A stretch of DNA of 64,000 nucleotides, from positions 8,603 through 72,602 of the forward strand of contig CAYXZR010000002.1 in assembly GCA_964470025.1 (NCBI GenBank), written 5' to 3'. The notes below the pieces were generated by a model. That model made no database searches. It was given only the letters and a program-made list of their open reading frames with translations, and was not told the origin of the DNA. Origin of the DNA: CAYXZR01 sp964470025 (lineage in GTDB: Bacteria > Patescibacteriota > Patescibacteriia > Buchananbacterales > UBA6539). The position numbers and the translations under genes were made by a program. How positions within the stretch are numbered: position 1 is the stretch's first letter; each line of letters starts with the position of its first letter. Shown one piece after another: positions 38,507 through 48,048 of the stretch.

Positions 38507-39100
38507 CTACTTTTTAGCAAGTAACTGTAACGCCTGCTTTAGTTTATCTGAAGTATCAGCGTCAGGAGAAATTTTATCTAATGCAGCTTTTGCTTCAGCA
38601 GCACTATAGCCAAAACCAACCAGCGCATCAAACACATCAACGTCTGTACTACGTCCAGAGCCACTCTTGCGCAGCGCCTCACTATCTAAATCCAACTTGT
38701 CCTTGAGCGCTACAATAATTTTTTCTGCAGTCTTTTTTCCAAGCCCTGAAACTTTAGTAAGGACTTCTGGGTCATTATCTACAATAGCCTGCTGCACATC
38801 ACTTAGTGTAACTTTTTCCAAAATACCTACAGCAGACTTGGGTCCAACACCTGGAACATCAAGCAACATTTCAAAAAAAGACTTATCCCCGGCATTAAGA
38901 AAACCATATAAATTCATAGCGTATTCAGAAACCGACATGTACGTATGTAAAATTGCATCTTGCTGTTCGGTCAACGATGCAAGCGCGGTAGAAGGTATTT
39001 GAACCTTATACCCTACGCCTCCCACATCAATAATCACATGAGAATCCTTCTTAAGCGATGGGCTAATATACTGAATTGTTCCTTGAAGTCGTGCAATCAT
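38507..39100 (-). CDS. ruvA: RuvA Holliday-junction DNA-binding subunit
   Basis: From MIARLQGTI at 39100 (197 residues): OB domain with VIIDVGGVGYKVQIP and a helix-hairpin-helix pair FFEMLLDVPGVGPKSAVGIL and VSGLGKKTAEKIIVALKDKL, then the C-terminal UBA-like domain (DALVGFGYSAAEAKAAL) that contacts RuvB. TACAAT lies nine bases upstream of the ATG. The 5' extension of the open frame to 39175 is not family-like. Confidence 0.94.
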   Translation of the reverse strand: MIARLQGTIQYISPSLKKDSHVIIDVGGVGYKVQIPSTALASLTEQQDAILHTYMSVSEYAMNLYGFLNAGDKSFFEMLLDVPGVGPKSAVGILEKVTLSDVQQAIVDNDPEVLTKVSGLGKKTAEKIIVALKDKLDLDSEALRKSGSGRSTDVDVFDALVGFGYSAAEAKAALDKISPDADTSDKLKQALQLLAKK

Positions 39101-39142
39101 AATATATCTATTGTACCTGTGAAAACCATTAAAATCAACAAA

Positions 39143-39167
39143 TAAAAAAGCCCTTGGCAGAGGGCTT
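39143..39167 (-). terminator. Terminator of the PiT-like gene
   Basis: Stem AAGCCCT / AGGGCTT with six T on the minus strand; overlaps the last stop codon (39166). Confidence 0.88.
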
Positions 39168-40134
39168 AAGACCAAAAAGAAAGTCCACGATTAACAAACC
39201 AGGCACAAGCGATACTGATAAACAGGCCGCAGATTACTTTAACAAAATCCTTAAGAACGATCGGATAAATGTGCTTAACTTTTTTGTTTGGATGATGACA
39301 CACAACTGCAATCTCACGTCCAATGATCAATCCAACAAAAACCCAGGTTGTGCTCATGGGCACATCACTCCACTCTTTAAGCACGAGCAATATCGCAGCA
39401 AATACCAAGTCAATCACTGTAGCAGAGCGCACATACTTCGTATTTGTCTTATTGACCACAATCTCCTGAATCTTACCACCGTTTTTTGAAAACGCAATAA
39501 AGATACAGCAGCTGCCACTCAGACATACAAACACTAACTGAGTTAGTGTAAGTGTACGGGGCAGGTAGACTGCGATGTTTGCCATGTCGTGAGAAATCCA
39601 CGAGTAAAGCAAGCAAGCAGTTGAAATCCACTGAAGCACTCGCCACACTTTTAAGTCTCGCTTACTTGGCTTTTTATTCTCATCAAGTGCATAGTGAAGT
39701 AAAGACCATAAACCTAGACCAATCAGAAGTGCTGAAGCAAAACCAACCGCGCTATCAACAAGCATCTCGCTGATAAGCTTTGGTCGAAAAGCACTTATGA
39801 TGATAAAAGTAGTGCTAACTGGAATTCCACGAAGTGTTAAAATCGCCAACACTATTGGTGGAATTAAATGCCACACAGTTATTGGTGTATACGGCACTTT
39901 AGCAAGTCGGCCAAATGCTATATCACCATCGTACATCCACCATCCCAAAGCCAGCGTAGCAACAAGTACACACGAAGCTGCCGCTGCTCGCTTACTCCAA
40001 TGGATATCTTGATTAGAAGTGTTAAAAGTTCCGGTCACCTGTATCGCATCGTTGCCAAGTACAAAGTACAAGGCGATTTGAAAACCTACCAGGCCCAATA
40101 GGCCAATCATGACAAGCGGTGAAAGTAACTCCAT
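39166..40134 (-). CDS. PiT-family inorganic phosphate transporter-like protein
   Basis: 322 residues and about nine hydrophobic segments. The two inverted PiT repeats are recognisable: first NDAIQVTGTFNTS and GIPVSTTFIIISA; second ISHDMANIAVYLPR and VPMSTTWVFVGLIIGREI. PiT proteins couple phosphate uptake to H+ or Na+. The N-D-A signatures are degenerate (NDAIQ, HDMAN for NDxAN), so the ion may differ. AAAGGA lies 8 nt before the ATG. Single gene with its own terminator. Confidence 0.8.
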   Translation of the reverse strand: MELLSPLVMIGLLGLVGFQIALYFVLGNDAIQVTGTFNTSNQDIHWSKRAAAASCVLVATLALGWWMYDGDIAFGRLAKVPYTPITVWHLIPPIVLAILTLRGIPVSTTFIIISAFRPKLISEMLVDSAVGFASALLIGLGLWSLLHYALDENKKPSKRDLKVWRVLQWISTACLLYSWISHDMANIAVYLPRTLTLTQLVFVCLSGSCCIFIAFSKNGGKIQEIVVNKTNTKYVRSATVIDLVFAAILLVLKEWSDVPMSTTWVFVGLIIGREIAVVCHHPNKKVKHIYPIVLKDFVKVICGLFISIACAWFVNRGLSFWS

Positions 40135-40196
40135 GAGAAATCCTTTTGCAAGTTGTAACGTGCACCTTGAACTTATCAGATAATAAAAAAACCGTC

Positions 40197-40226
40197 AAAA
40201 AAAGCGCGTCGTTTACGACGCGCTTT
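40197..40226 (-). terminator. Terminator of ileS-NIF3 operon
   Basis: Eleven-bp stem AAAGCGCGTCG / CGACGCGCTTT with a TTTA loop and seven T on the minus strand. Confidence 0.95.
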
Positions 40227-40238
40227 AAAAATATACTA

Positions 40239-41186
40239 TTATCGTTTTTTTGCTCGGCTAACTCGGGTTACACCAGATACTGGCACAATCTCAATTCCCT
40301 TCTTTTCGAGATGATCTAAGAAAAGGTTAACTCCAAGTGAGTCAGATGACATATGTCCAGCAATCACTACATTAATATGATGCTTCTGTGCCTCTTTCTT
40401 GCGATCCTCCGTCATATGCATACCAACAATAGTTCCGATTCCCGCAAGTGACATTTTCTCATAAATTCCTACAGCACCTTCGGTACCACCAGTTACTTCA
40501 GTCACCGCAATCTTACCTGCATAATTTTCTGGATTACCAGCAAACAATCGTGGGCCAGCCTTACGCTCAGTAGCAATTTGATACTCTGGCACTTCATTTA
40601 GTATGTCCAAAATCTCACTAACATACTCGGGTTTTTTACTATCAATCAATTCTTTCAAAAATGTTGCTACCATATTATCAGTTGGTGTATGCACACACAT
40701 CAGGCCAATGTCATATAATGCCGCAGCATCAACAGTTCGATAGTGATTCACTGCACTAACACCACGCGCAACCTCTGAGATTCGTTGCTTTGTTAGTGCT
40801 TGCGCCACATTAATCGGCACACCATAATCAGCCAATACCTCGGCCTGCAAATTCATCACGTCACCAAGATCAGCCAAACCAGATCCAACTGGATGATGAG
40901 CAATCACCAAATCAATATCATGATCATATGCCATAAGAATTTCTGCAGGCTGAATATCAATTCCAACCATCACCTTTTTAACTTCCTTATTATGATCAAC
41001 AAACACTCGTGTGTCAGAGTAAGGGTTAGTTAATGATTCTTTATCAAATTTCTTTTTCTTATCACTAGAAAGCGTTTGATATTTTTCATTCACACGCTTT
41101 AAATTTTTTCGAACCTTTGCTGCACCTCGGAGGTCATTTTGAATTCCAAGCTTTACAGCCAATTCATATACGTCTTTAATCTTCAT
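40239..41186 (-). CDS. NIF3/DUF34-family metal-dependent protein
   Basis: 315 residues. NIF3-like features: VMVGIDIQPAEILMAYDHDIDLVIAHHPVG (metal-binding HH pair), DNMVATFLKELID, and C-terminal AGHMSSDSLGVNLFLDHLEKKGIEIVP. Bacterial relatives are annotated GTP cyclohydrolase 1 type 2, but the true reaction of this group is not settled. The N-terminal ~60 residues (lysine-rich helix) are an addition relative to the core. Begins five bases after the ileS stop. Confidence 0.85.
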   Translation of the reverse strand: MKIKDVYELAVKLGIQNDLRGAAKVRKNLKRVNEKYQTLSSDKKKKFDKESLTNPYSDTRVFVDHNKEVKKVMVGIDIQPAEILMAYDHDIDLVIAHHPVGSGLADLGDVMNLQAEVLADYGVPINVAQALTKQRISEVARGVSAVNHYRTVDAAALYDIGLMCVHTPTDNMVATFLKELIDSKKPEYVSEILDILNEVPEYQIATERKAGPRLFAGNPENYAGKIAVTEVTGGTEGAVGIYEKMSLAGIGTIVGMHMTEDRKKEAQKHHINVVIAGHMSSDSLGVNLFLDHLEKKGIEIVPVSGVTRVSRAKKR

Positions 41187-41191
41187 AATGA

Positions 41192-43993
41192 TTAGTTATT
41201 TTTCTTAATTGCTATTGCCCCTCCGGCAACTTCTTTCATATCATCTACCTGCTGAGAAATAATCTCAGTAGCTAATGTTGATGTAATAATAATATCTTCC
41301 TGCGATGCCACGAGCTCATCAAATCCTTGCTGATAAATTACAACTCGATCTTCGATCGTTAATCCCCGATCTTTACGTAACAAATTAATGTTTCGAATAA
41401 GTTCACGCGCTTGACCCTCAAGCTCCAGCTCTTTAGTTAACTTTGTATCAAGCCCGTCCTTACCAAAATTCAAACTTTTTACATTAAGCTCATCAAGTAT
41501 AATTGCAGTTAACTCATCAGACAGTGCATCAACAACTGAAGTAGTGTATGACTGCAATGGCTGACGAATCTTCATCTTTGCTTCATTACGAGCAGCAAGT
41601 CCACCTTCTACAATCTTACGAGCTGATGCCATTGATGCTAGCAACTCTTGATCAATTAACGCTTCATCGTACTCAGGCCAGCGCTGCAAGTGTACTGAAT
41701 CCTTAAATCCTAATTGCTGATATACATACTCTGCTTGAAACGGTGTACTTGGTGCCATGACATGCGCTAATTCCTTAAGTACATATCCAAGAGTTGCAAT
41801 AGCTTGCTGATCAAGTGACTTAAAACGATCTCTACTTCGTCGCACATACCAAGTAGAAAGCTCATTGATAAATTCGAGTATCGGTCGAGTTGCTTTTGGT
41901 AAACTATATGCATTCATCGCTTCAGTTACTTCTTTGATCAACTCATGAAGCTTAGCCACAATCCATTTATCAAGTACATCGCTTGATGGCACGTAAGCAA
42001 TCTCCTTTGTGTCACCATTATATAATTGATAAAACGCCAACACATTATCAAGAAGCATGTTAACTTTCTGCATCACCTCTTTCACGCCTTGTTCGACAAA
42101 ATTCAAGTTCTCTGCCTCCATAACAGGCGAGCTCAAAAGATAAAAACGCAAAGCATCTGCCCCATATGTCTCCATGATGATATTTGGATCAGGGTAGTTA
42201 TTCAACTTCTTAGACATTTTCTTGCCATCTTCAGCCAAGACAATACCATTTACAATTACATTTTTAAACGCTGGCTTTTCCATAATTGCAGTAGCAAGCA
42301 CATGCAAATAGTAAAACCATGCCCGAGTCTGATCTACTCCTTCGGCAATAAACTCTGCAGGAAAATTCTGCTCAAATATTTCCTTATTTTCAAACGGATA
42401 ATGCAACTGAGCATATGGCATAGATCCCGAATCAAACCATGTATCAAGTACGTCCGGAATACGCTTGTAGGTCTTACCATCTTTTTCAAAAGTCACTGCA
42501 TCCAAAACATGCTTATGTAAGTCAGTAACTTTCTGACCTGAAAGCTCCTCAAGTTCAGCAACTGACCCAACACACAAATACTCACCATCCTCACTCTGCC
42601 ACACTGGCATCACAGATGCCCAAAAGCGTTGTCGAGAAATCGACCAGTCACGCGCACCCTCAAGCCATTTACCAAAGCGGCCATCCTTGATATGCGCCGG
42701 CGACCAATTAATCTCCTTTGCATTTGTAAGAGCAAGATCCTTAATAGCAGTAACTTTTACAAACCATGACGAGGTTGCATAATTAAGCAGCGGCGTATCA
42801 CATCGCCAACAATGCGGATAGCTGTGCTCAAATTTTTCTTTTGAAAATAATACATTATTATGTGCAAGATACTTAATAATTGCTACGTCAGCAGCCATCG
42901 GATCATCAATTGATTTCACGTACATACCTGCAAAATCTGTCACCTCATCAGTAAATTTTCCATCCAGAGTAACATGCTGAATAAACGGCAAAGAATACTG
43001 CTTACCAACATTCATGTCATCCTGTCCAAATGCAGGCGCAATATGTACCACACCGGTACCATCTTCAGTGGTAACAAAGTCAGCCCCATAAATCTTCCAA
43101 CCATTTTCTTTATTTTCCAAATTTTCTTGTGCTGCATAATATGGAAACAATGGCGCATATGCTTTTCCGATCAATTCATCTGCGGCAATCTCACCCACAA
43201 TTTCATACTGTGAATCTTTAAATACATCTTCCACTCGTTCTTTTGCAAGAATAAACAAACCATTTTCTGTTGTAACTTTTACATAGGCAACACCCTCGCC
43301 GACAGCGAGTGCAACGTTTCCAGGCAGAGTCCATGGAGTTGTTGTCCAGGCGAGTACATATGTACCTGGCTCATCAACTAATTCAAACTCAGCAATAACA
43401 GACAAATCTTTTACGTCTTTGTATCCCTCACTCACCTCTTGCTGAGATAACGTAGTCTCACAGCGCGGACACACATGCATAGATTTGTAATCCTGGTACA
43501 CCAACTCCTTGCCCCACAGCTGCTTAAACACAAACCAAACACTTTCCATGTATGACAAATCCATAGTGAAGTATGGCTGTTCCATATCTGCCCAGCGACC
43601 AAACTTTTTCATGGTCTTTTTCCACTCATCAGCGTAGTACTCTACTTTTGATCGACATGTTTCGTTAAACTTATCGATTCCATACGCCTCGATATCTTTT
43701 TTTGAAGTAAATCCTAATTCCTTCTCAACAATATTTTCAATCGGCAATCCATGACAATCCCAGCCCCAACGACGTTCTACTCGATGTCCTCTCATAGTCC
43801 AATATCGTGGTACCACATCCTTCATAACACTTGCCACTAAGTGCCCATAATGAGGCAACCCAGTTGCAAATGGTGGGCCATCATAAAAAACATAATCGCC
43901 ATGCGGCGCTTCTTGTTCAACTGATTTTTGAAAGACACGTTCCTTCTCCCAAAAATCACTAATTTGTTGTTCTCGTTCTACAAATTTTGACAT
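41192..43993 (-). CDS. ileS: Isoleucyl-tRNA synthetase
   Basis: 933 residues. HIGH motif appears as HYGH in DGPPFATGLPHYGH; RRWGWDCHGLPIE is the pattern of the eukaryote-like (type 2) IleRS group. Editing domain includes AWTTTPWTLPGN. KMSKS is KMSKK (EDGKKMSKKLNNYPDP). A C-terminal domain (CPRCETTLSQQ zinc-knuckle within the N-half; LNVKSLNFGKDGL near the end) is present. Type 2 enzymes are usually mupirocin-insensitive. Operon with the NIF3 protein. Confidence 0.95.
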   Translation of the reverse strand: MSKFVEREQQISDFWEKERVFQKSVEQEAPHGDYVFYDGPPFATGLPHYGHLVASVMKDVVPRYWTMRGHRVERRWGWDCHGLPIENIVEKELGFTSKKDIEAYGIDKFNETCRSKVEYYADEWKKTMKKFGRWADMEQPYFTMDLSYMESVWFVFKQLWGKELVYQDYKSMHVCPRCETTLSQQEVSEGYKDVKDLSVIAEFELVDEPGTYVLAWTTTPWTLPGNVALAVGEGVAYVKVTTENGLFILAKERVEDVFKDSQYEIVGEIAADELIGKAYAPLFPYYAAQENLENKENGWKIYGADFVTTEDGTGVVHIAPAFGQDDMNVGKQYSLPFIQHVTLDGKFTDEVTDFAGMYVKSIDDPMAADVAIIKYLAHNNVLFSKEKFEHSYPHCWRCDTPLLNYATSSWFVKVTAIKDLALTNAKEINWSPAHIKDGRFGKWLEGARDWSISRQRFWASVMPVWQSEDGEYLCVGSVAELEELSGQKVTDLHKHVLDAVTFEKDGKTYKRIPDVLDTWFDSGSMPYAQLHYPFENKEIFEQNFPAEFIAEGVDQTRAWFYYLHVLATAIMEKPAFKNVIVNGIVLAEDGKKMSKKLNNYPDPNIIMETYGADALRFYLLSSPVMEAENLNFVEQGVKEVMQKVNMLLDNVLAFYQLYNGDTKEIAYVPSSDVLDKWIVAKLHELIKEVTEAMNAYSLPKATRPILEFINELSTWYVRRSRDRFKSLDQQAIATLGYVLKELAHVMAPSTPFQAEYVYQQLGFKDSVHLQRWPEYDEALIDQELLASMASARKIVEGGLAARNEAKMKIRQPLQSYTTSVVDALSDELTAIILDELNVKSLNFGKDGLDTKLTKELELEGQARELIRNINLLRKDRGLTIEDRVVIYQQGFDELVASQEDIIITSTLATEIISQQVDDMKEVAGGAIAIKKNN

Positions 43994-44019
43994 AAAATAT
44001 CTCTCTTAAGCGATATCAC

Positions 44020-44048
44020 ATAGTATCAATCAACCCCGCAAAAGTCAA
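44020..44048 (-). promoter_or_regulatory. Promoter of ileS
   Basis: -35 TTGACT, 17-bp spacer, -10 TACTAT on the minus strand; leader of about 20 nt. Confidence 0.7.
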
Positions 44049-44051
44049 AGC

Positions 44052-44432
44052 CTAATTAGCAATATACTTTTTTAATCGTTCAGCTAGCTGCGACGGGGTA
44101 ACACTTGTTTTTACAATATACTCTTTCGCGCCGAGCTTAAGTCCTCGATCAATTTCATCCTTTTGAGAAAGGTTTGAAAAAATAATAACGTTTACTGCAC
44201 TGATATCTTGTTGCTTGCATAGCTGCTCAAGTAATCCAAACCCATCAGTGTCCGGCATTAAAACATCAAGCAAGACAATATGAGGCTGAAATGAAGCAAT
44301 CATATCAAATCCTTCAGAGCCATTAGTTGCAACTGCAACTTCAAAGCCCTCTTGCATAAGCTTCACTTCGTAAAGCTCAAAAATATATTGCTCATCTTCG
44401 ACGATTAGTACTTTAGCAAGTGAGGTAGACAT
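44052..44432 (-). CDS. Stand-alone response regulator receiver domain
   Basis: 126 residues, CheY-like: acidic pair VEDEQ, phospho-acceptor Asp in HIVLLDVLMPDTDG, switch Thr/Ser position IIFSNLS, and conserved Lys in GAKEYIVKT. There is no output domain. Follows argS by 21 bases and also has its own extended -10. The 48-50 kb histidine kinase, which lacks a receiver, is the nearest possible partner. Confidence 0.92.
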   Translation of the reverse strand: MSTSLAKVLIVEDEQYIFELYEVKLMQEGFEVAVATNGSEGFDMIASFQPHIVLLDVLMPDTDGFGLLEQLCKQQDISAVNVIIFSNLSQKDEIDRGLKLGAKEYIVKTSVTPSQLAERLKKYIAN

Positions 44433-44440
44433 ATACTAAT

Positions 44441-44449
44441 AGTATAACA
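44441..44449 (-). promoter_or_regulatory. Extended -10 promoter of the response regulator
   Basis: TGT-TATACT on the minus strand, 8 nt before the ATG at 44432; no Shine-Dalgarno site, so probably leaderless. Confidence 0.6.
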
Positions 44450-44453
44450 CAAG

Positions 44454-46208
44454 TTACATGCGCTCTGGTGTCTCAATACCCAACAACCGCAAACTTTCAA
44501 CCAATACTTGCTGCACACACTCAAGTAGCAACAAAAGTGCTGCGCGCTGCTTCGAGTCAGCCTTGGCAATTGATACTGATTCATATAGGGTGGCAAACTG
44601 TCGCGCCAGATCGTACGTATACTGACTCAACACCGACGGATCGTGTCGTTCAACAGCCTGCTCAATAATCACAGGAAACTTAGATAACTGCTTAACCAAT
44701 GCAAAAGACACATCCCCTGATAGCTGTGAGTACTCTACCTTGGTACTTCGCTTCTTGGTTCCAAGCTTTTCAAAAATTCGACTGATGCGAGCATTAACAT
44801 ACTGCAGATACGGCCCTGTCTTTCCAGTAAAAGCGATGCTTTCTTTTGGATTAAAAATCATTGTAGTTGAAGCACTACTGCTAAGTAAGAAAAACTTCAA
44901 TGCCCCAATTGCAATTTGACTAGCTCGCTGTGAAACTTCTTTATCTGACAACTCTTTATCACGTGAGGCGACCTCATCACTAGCCATACGAATCAAACCA
45001 TCTATAATATCGTCAGCAGAAGTTCCCTCAGGCAAACCTTCGCGAGATTTAATCTTGCCATCTGGGAGTCGAACCATGCCATAAGATAAATGATAGTTCT
45101 TCTTGATGTTCTCAAAATGCAGTAACTCTAAAATTTTAAAAAGTTGCCTAAAATAATTATCTTGCTCAGAGCCTACAACATAGATTGATTCATCAAGCGT
45201 GTACTTATTTTTCAAAAATGCTAAGTATAAATCCTGAGTCATGTATAGTGCAGTACCATCAGATCGAAGTAAAATTTTGTTTGGCAAACCATAGGCCTCG
45301 AGATCAGCATAAATATAGCCATCTTTATGTTCTTTAAGATATCCTGCTTTTAACCCTTTTTCAACGATCTCTTTACCATGACTATAGTATTCACTTTCAT
45401 AATACTCTTGATCAAAGTGATCGATATTAAGCTTACCTAGAGTTTGCCGAAAACCATCAAGCACCCATCCCATCATCTTCTGCCACAGTTGCATAACTTC
45501 TTTCTTACCCTGCTCCCAGTCCACAAGAAGTTTCTGCGCTTCTTTTTCAAGCGAAGGATGCTGCTCAAGCTGCTCCCCGAATTCAACATAATATTTACCA
45601 ACAAAAGCATCTGGTTTCATCTTAAGATCTTGTGGAGACTTATTTTTACCCCACTTCATATAAGCTAACATCGCCTTTGCAATAGCAATCCCTCGGTCAT
45701 TGTATAGTGTCACTTCAAACACTTTGTATCCAAGTTTTTTAAACAACCGAGACATACTCCACCCTAAAGCAATATTGCGAAGATGACCGATAGTTAAAGG
45801 CTTGTTGGTATTCGGAGAAAAGTACTCAATCATTATCTTTTTACCTTTGCCAATTTTTGATGCGCCAAATTTTGATTTTTGTTTAAAAATCTCTTTCAAC
45901 ACTGCCTCAGAAAAAGTAGCTCGGTTAAGATAAAAGTTAATGTATGGTCCTACGGCTTCAACTTTCTCAAGCACTCCAGAAGGTGTGCACGAGTCAACAA
46001 ACAACTGTGCAATTTCTGCAGGAGATTTCTTCATCTCTTTAGCCAGCGCAAAACAGCCAACAGCAAAATCACCAGCAACATTTTCTGGTGCATAGTCAAT
46101 ACTCAACAAAGCAGCCTGCTCGGCATTAAAGTAACCACTCAGCAGCTCTTGTATCGTATCATGCACCAAGCGCTCAGCTTGGCTATAGGTAAATTGATTA
46201 TTGCTCAT
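44454..46208 (-). CDS. argS: Arginyl-tRNA synthetase
   Basis: 584 residues from MSNNQFTYSQAERLV. The HIGH motif is IGHLRN within EYFSPNTNKPLTIGHLRN; further ArgRS blocks are YNDRGIAIAKAML, GLPNKILLRSDGTALYMTQDLYLA and the anticodon-binding domain ending RLLGIETPERM. ArgRS needs tRNA-Arg to activate arginine. The open frame upstream of 46208 lies in the T-box and is not coding. Stop TAA. Confidence 0.95.
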   Translation of the reverse strand: MSNNQFTYSQAERLVHDTIQELLSGYFNAEQAALLSIDYAPENVAGDFAVGCFALAKEMKKSPAEIAQLFVDSCTPSGVLEKVEAVGPYINFYLNRATFSEAVLKEIFKQKSKFGASKIGKGKKIMIEYFSPNTNKPLTIGHLRNIALGWSMSRLFKKLGYKVFEVTLYNDRGIAIAKAMLAYMKWGKNKSPQDLKMKPDAFVGKYYVEFGEQLEQHPSLEKEAQKLLVDWEQGKKEVMQLWQKMMGWVLDGFRQTLGKLNIDHFDQEYYESEYYSHGKEIVEKGLKAGYLKEHKDGYIYADLEAYGLPNKILLRSDGTALYMTQDLYLAFLKNKYTLDESIYVVGSEQDNYFRQLFKILELLHFENIKKNYHLSYGMVRLPDGKIKSREGLPEGTSADDIIDGLIRMASDEVASRDKELSDKEVSQRASQIAIGALKFFLLSSSASTTMIFNPKESIAFTGKTGPYLQYVNARISRIFEKLGTKKRSTKVEYSQLSGDVSFALVKQLSKFPVIIEQAVERHDPSVLSQYTYDLARQFATLYESVSIAKADSKQRAALLLLLECVQQVLVESLRLLGIETPERM

Positions 46209-46440
46209 AAAAAAACTCTCATCTCTGAATAGGAAAATCCTATACAGGGACGAGAGTTCTCCCGCGGTACCACCCTGTTTTCTCTCAATTTTTTGAGAGA
46301 CACTCTTTTGGTACAAAAGCCTCAAAAGCTCGTTTCAGGCAATGCTACGGCTAGACTTTCAGCTACTCTAGCTTGCTCCTACGCGCTTGCTACCCTACTT
46401 TTTCTTTCTCATAGGCTGTACAACCATCCTACATCAGCAC
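46209..46440 (-). promoter_or_regulatory. T-box riboswitch leader of argS
   Basis: On the minus strand the canonical T-box sequence AGGGTGGTACCGCGG occurs at 46262-46276 (complement). It is followed by a terminator: arms AACTCTC / GAGAGTT (about 46214-46258, with inner ATAGGA/TCCTAT) and seven T that run directly into the ATG. The TGGT of the T-box can pair with ACCA, i.e. a tRNA whose discriminator is A, as in the tRNA-Arg of this window. Upstream helices (GCTAGA/TCTAGC) fit a short Stem I, but the specifier codon was not assigned with certainty. A TATAGT -10 precedes at about 46437-46445. Confidence 0.9.
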
Positions 46441-46464
46441 TATAAAAAATGCAAGTAAACTCAG

Positions 46465-48048
46465 CTATAATGTACATCGAACTGTCCCATGCACAGCTCT
46501 GATTTCTTCAATATCAACTGTATGACGTTCACCCAAAATAACGACCCCTTCGGTGCCGGCAACATCGGGCACAATATATCCAATTTCATCATCAAAAAAT
46601 TGATATGGGATGTGCCCCATAGTATATAAATCCAACGAACTAAATTTACGCATATTAGGTCGAGAGTATGTGCTCAGTCCCGATCTAAAACGGCCATTAC
46701 CCTCATCAATCCATCCTGTACCACCAAGGGGTGAAATCATATCAAGATAGTATGACCAATGATACTTATTTTCATCAAGTAGCGCAGATGAAGCCATCTC
46801 AGTATCACCAAAAGTAAGGTATGAGCCCCACTGATGACCAATTTCATGCAGCATTATATTTAACACATGATCCTCATTATCTTGCGCTGTAATAGAATAT
46901 TTACCAACAGGTCCCATAGTAATTACACCTTTAAGACGTCCACTGCTACCAAACTTTGCGCTCGAGTCAAACACAGTTCGTCCAATTCCTCGCACATGAT
47001 TTGATACTGACGTAAAATGGGCAATCTCCCCTTCAACAACTTGCGGTATTGCAAAATCAGTCCAAACAAAAATAAAATCAAATTCATCAGGATGAGCATC
47101 GTAGAAAATATTAATCAACTCACTTTTCACTGCAAGTAATCCATCATTTCGTAAAAGAGTAGTATATTCCGTCACATCAGCAGTAACTAAAGGATAGGAA
47201 GTATCAATACTTGAAAAACCATCAGTAGCCCATGTGTAGCGATCCTCTACTTTTGATTGCAAGTGCTGCAAAGTCGCAACATTCTGGTTAAACACGGTAA
47301 CGTTGTCGGTATTAGAAAGATAGATAAATGCGGCTTTTAATTCGTCATTGCGACAATCAGCAGTTGAGGTGATCGGCAATGCTGCAGGGTAATTCAACCA
47401 AGCGCTATATCCTTTAAGAGGTGTCTCACGAGTAAGATAATTCAATCTTCCTTCAATAATATGCTGGGATAAAAACCCATTAGCATACACATCCGCCTCA
47501 CTAGCAAAAGGTTGTAGCACTCCATTATCTTTGTAGTAATACATATCCATCTCAGCCACATGGTATACAAGATTATCTGGAACCGGATAAGCATATCTCA
47601 CATCTTCACCTTGAAGATAATCAGAAAAAAACACTTCAGGGAGTTCAACAACCAACGCATTCCAGTCGTCACCATAAATCGCTCGAGCAACTTCCTCGGA
47701 AACAATCTTTCGCAATACTCCACCCTGCTCAACTGCATATACATCAGGCGTAGTAGGTGTAGTAATCAGACTGGTACCTGGACGCATAGTTATATTTTTA
47801 CCCAGCGGCGCGGCAAGCAGTACGCTATTTGAAACCACACTCACCTCATCAAAGCTATCACCATACCAACTTTGATAAACACTTTGTGTAGGAAATACAT
47901 GCCGCACACCATCATTATCCAAGTAATACACTGTGCTGCTCTGCACAGAACGAACGAGTCCACTAGCAGCGCTAGTAGTGCTGGTAGTAAATAAAAAGAC
48001 ACCAAAAAATACAACACACACACTAATAAATCGATTCATACTATTCAT
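46465..48048 (-). CDS. Secreted zinc metallopeptidase with N-terminal YYLD-type repeats
   Basis: About 527 residues. Signal peptide (MNRFISVCVVFFGVFLFTTSTTSA). Two or three degenerate repeats of the kind VYYLDNDGVRHVFP…SWYGDSF and PDVYAVEQGGVLRKI, common in secreted CPR proteins. The C-terminal half carries HEIGHQWG, a gluzincin/metzincin HExxH zinc site, with downstream acidic candidates. Likely extracellular proteolysis or surface remodelling. The ATG overlaps the kinase TAG stop, so the two are translationally coupled. A GTG three bases earlier (48051) and an ATG at 48039 are alternative starts. Confidence 0.82.
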   Translation of the reverse strand: MNSMNRFISVCVVFFGVFLFTTSTTSAASGLVRSVQSSTVYYLDNDGVRHVFPTQSVYQSWYGDSFDEVSVVSNSVLLAAPLGKNITMRPGTSLITTPTTPDVYAVEQGGVLRKIVSEEVARAIYGDDWNALVVELPEVFFSDYLQGEDVRYAYPVPDNLVYHVAEMDMYYYKDNGVLQPFASEADVYANGFLSQHIIEGRLNYLTRETPLKGYSAWLNYPAALPITSTADCRNDELKAAFIYLSNTDNVTVFNQNVATLQHLQSKVEDRYTWATDGFSSIDTSYPLVTADVTEYTTLLRNDGLLAVKSELINIFYDAHPDEFDFIFVWTDFAIPQVVEGEIAHFTSVSNHVRGIGRTVFDSSAKFGSSGRLKGVITMGPVGKYSITAQDNEDHVLNIMLHEIGHQWGSYLTFGDTEMASSALLDENKYHWSYYLDMISPLGGTGWIDEGNGRFRSGLSTYSRPNMRKFSSLDLYTMGHIPYQFFDDEIGYIVPDVAGTEGVVILGERHTVDIEEIRAVHGTVRCTL

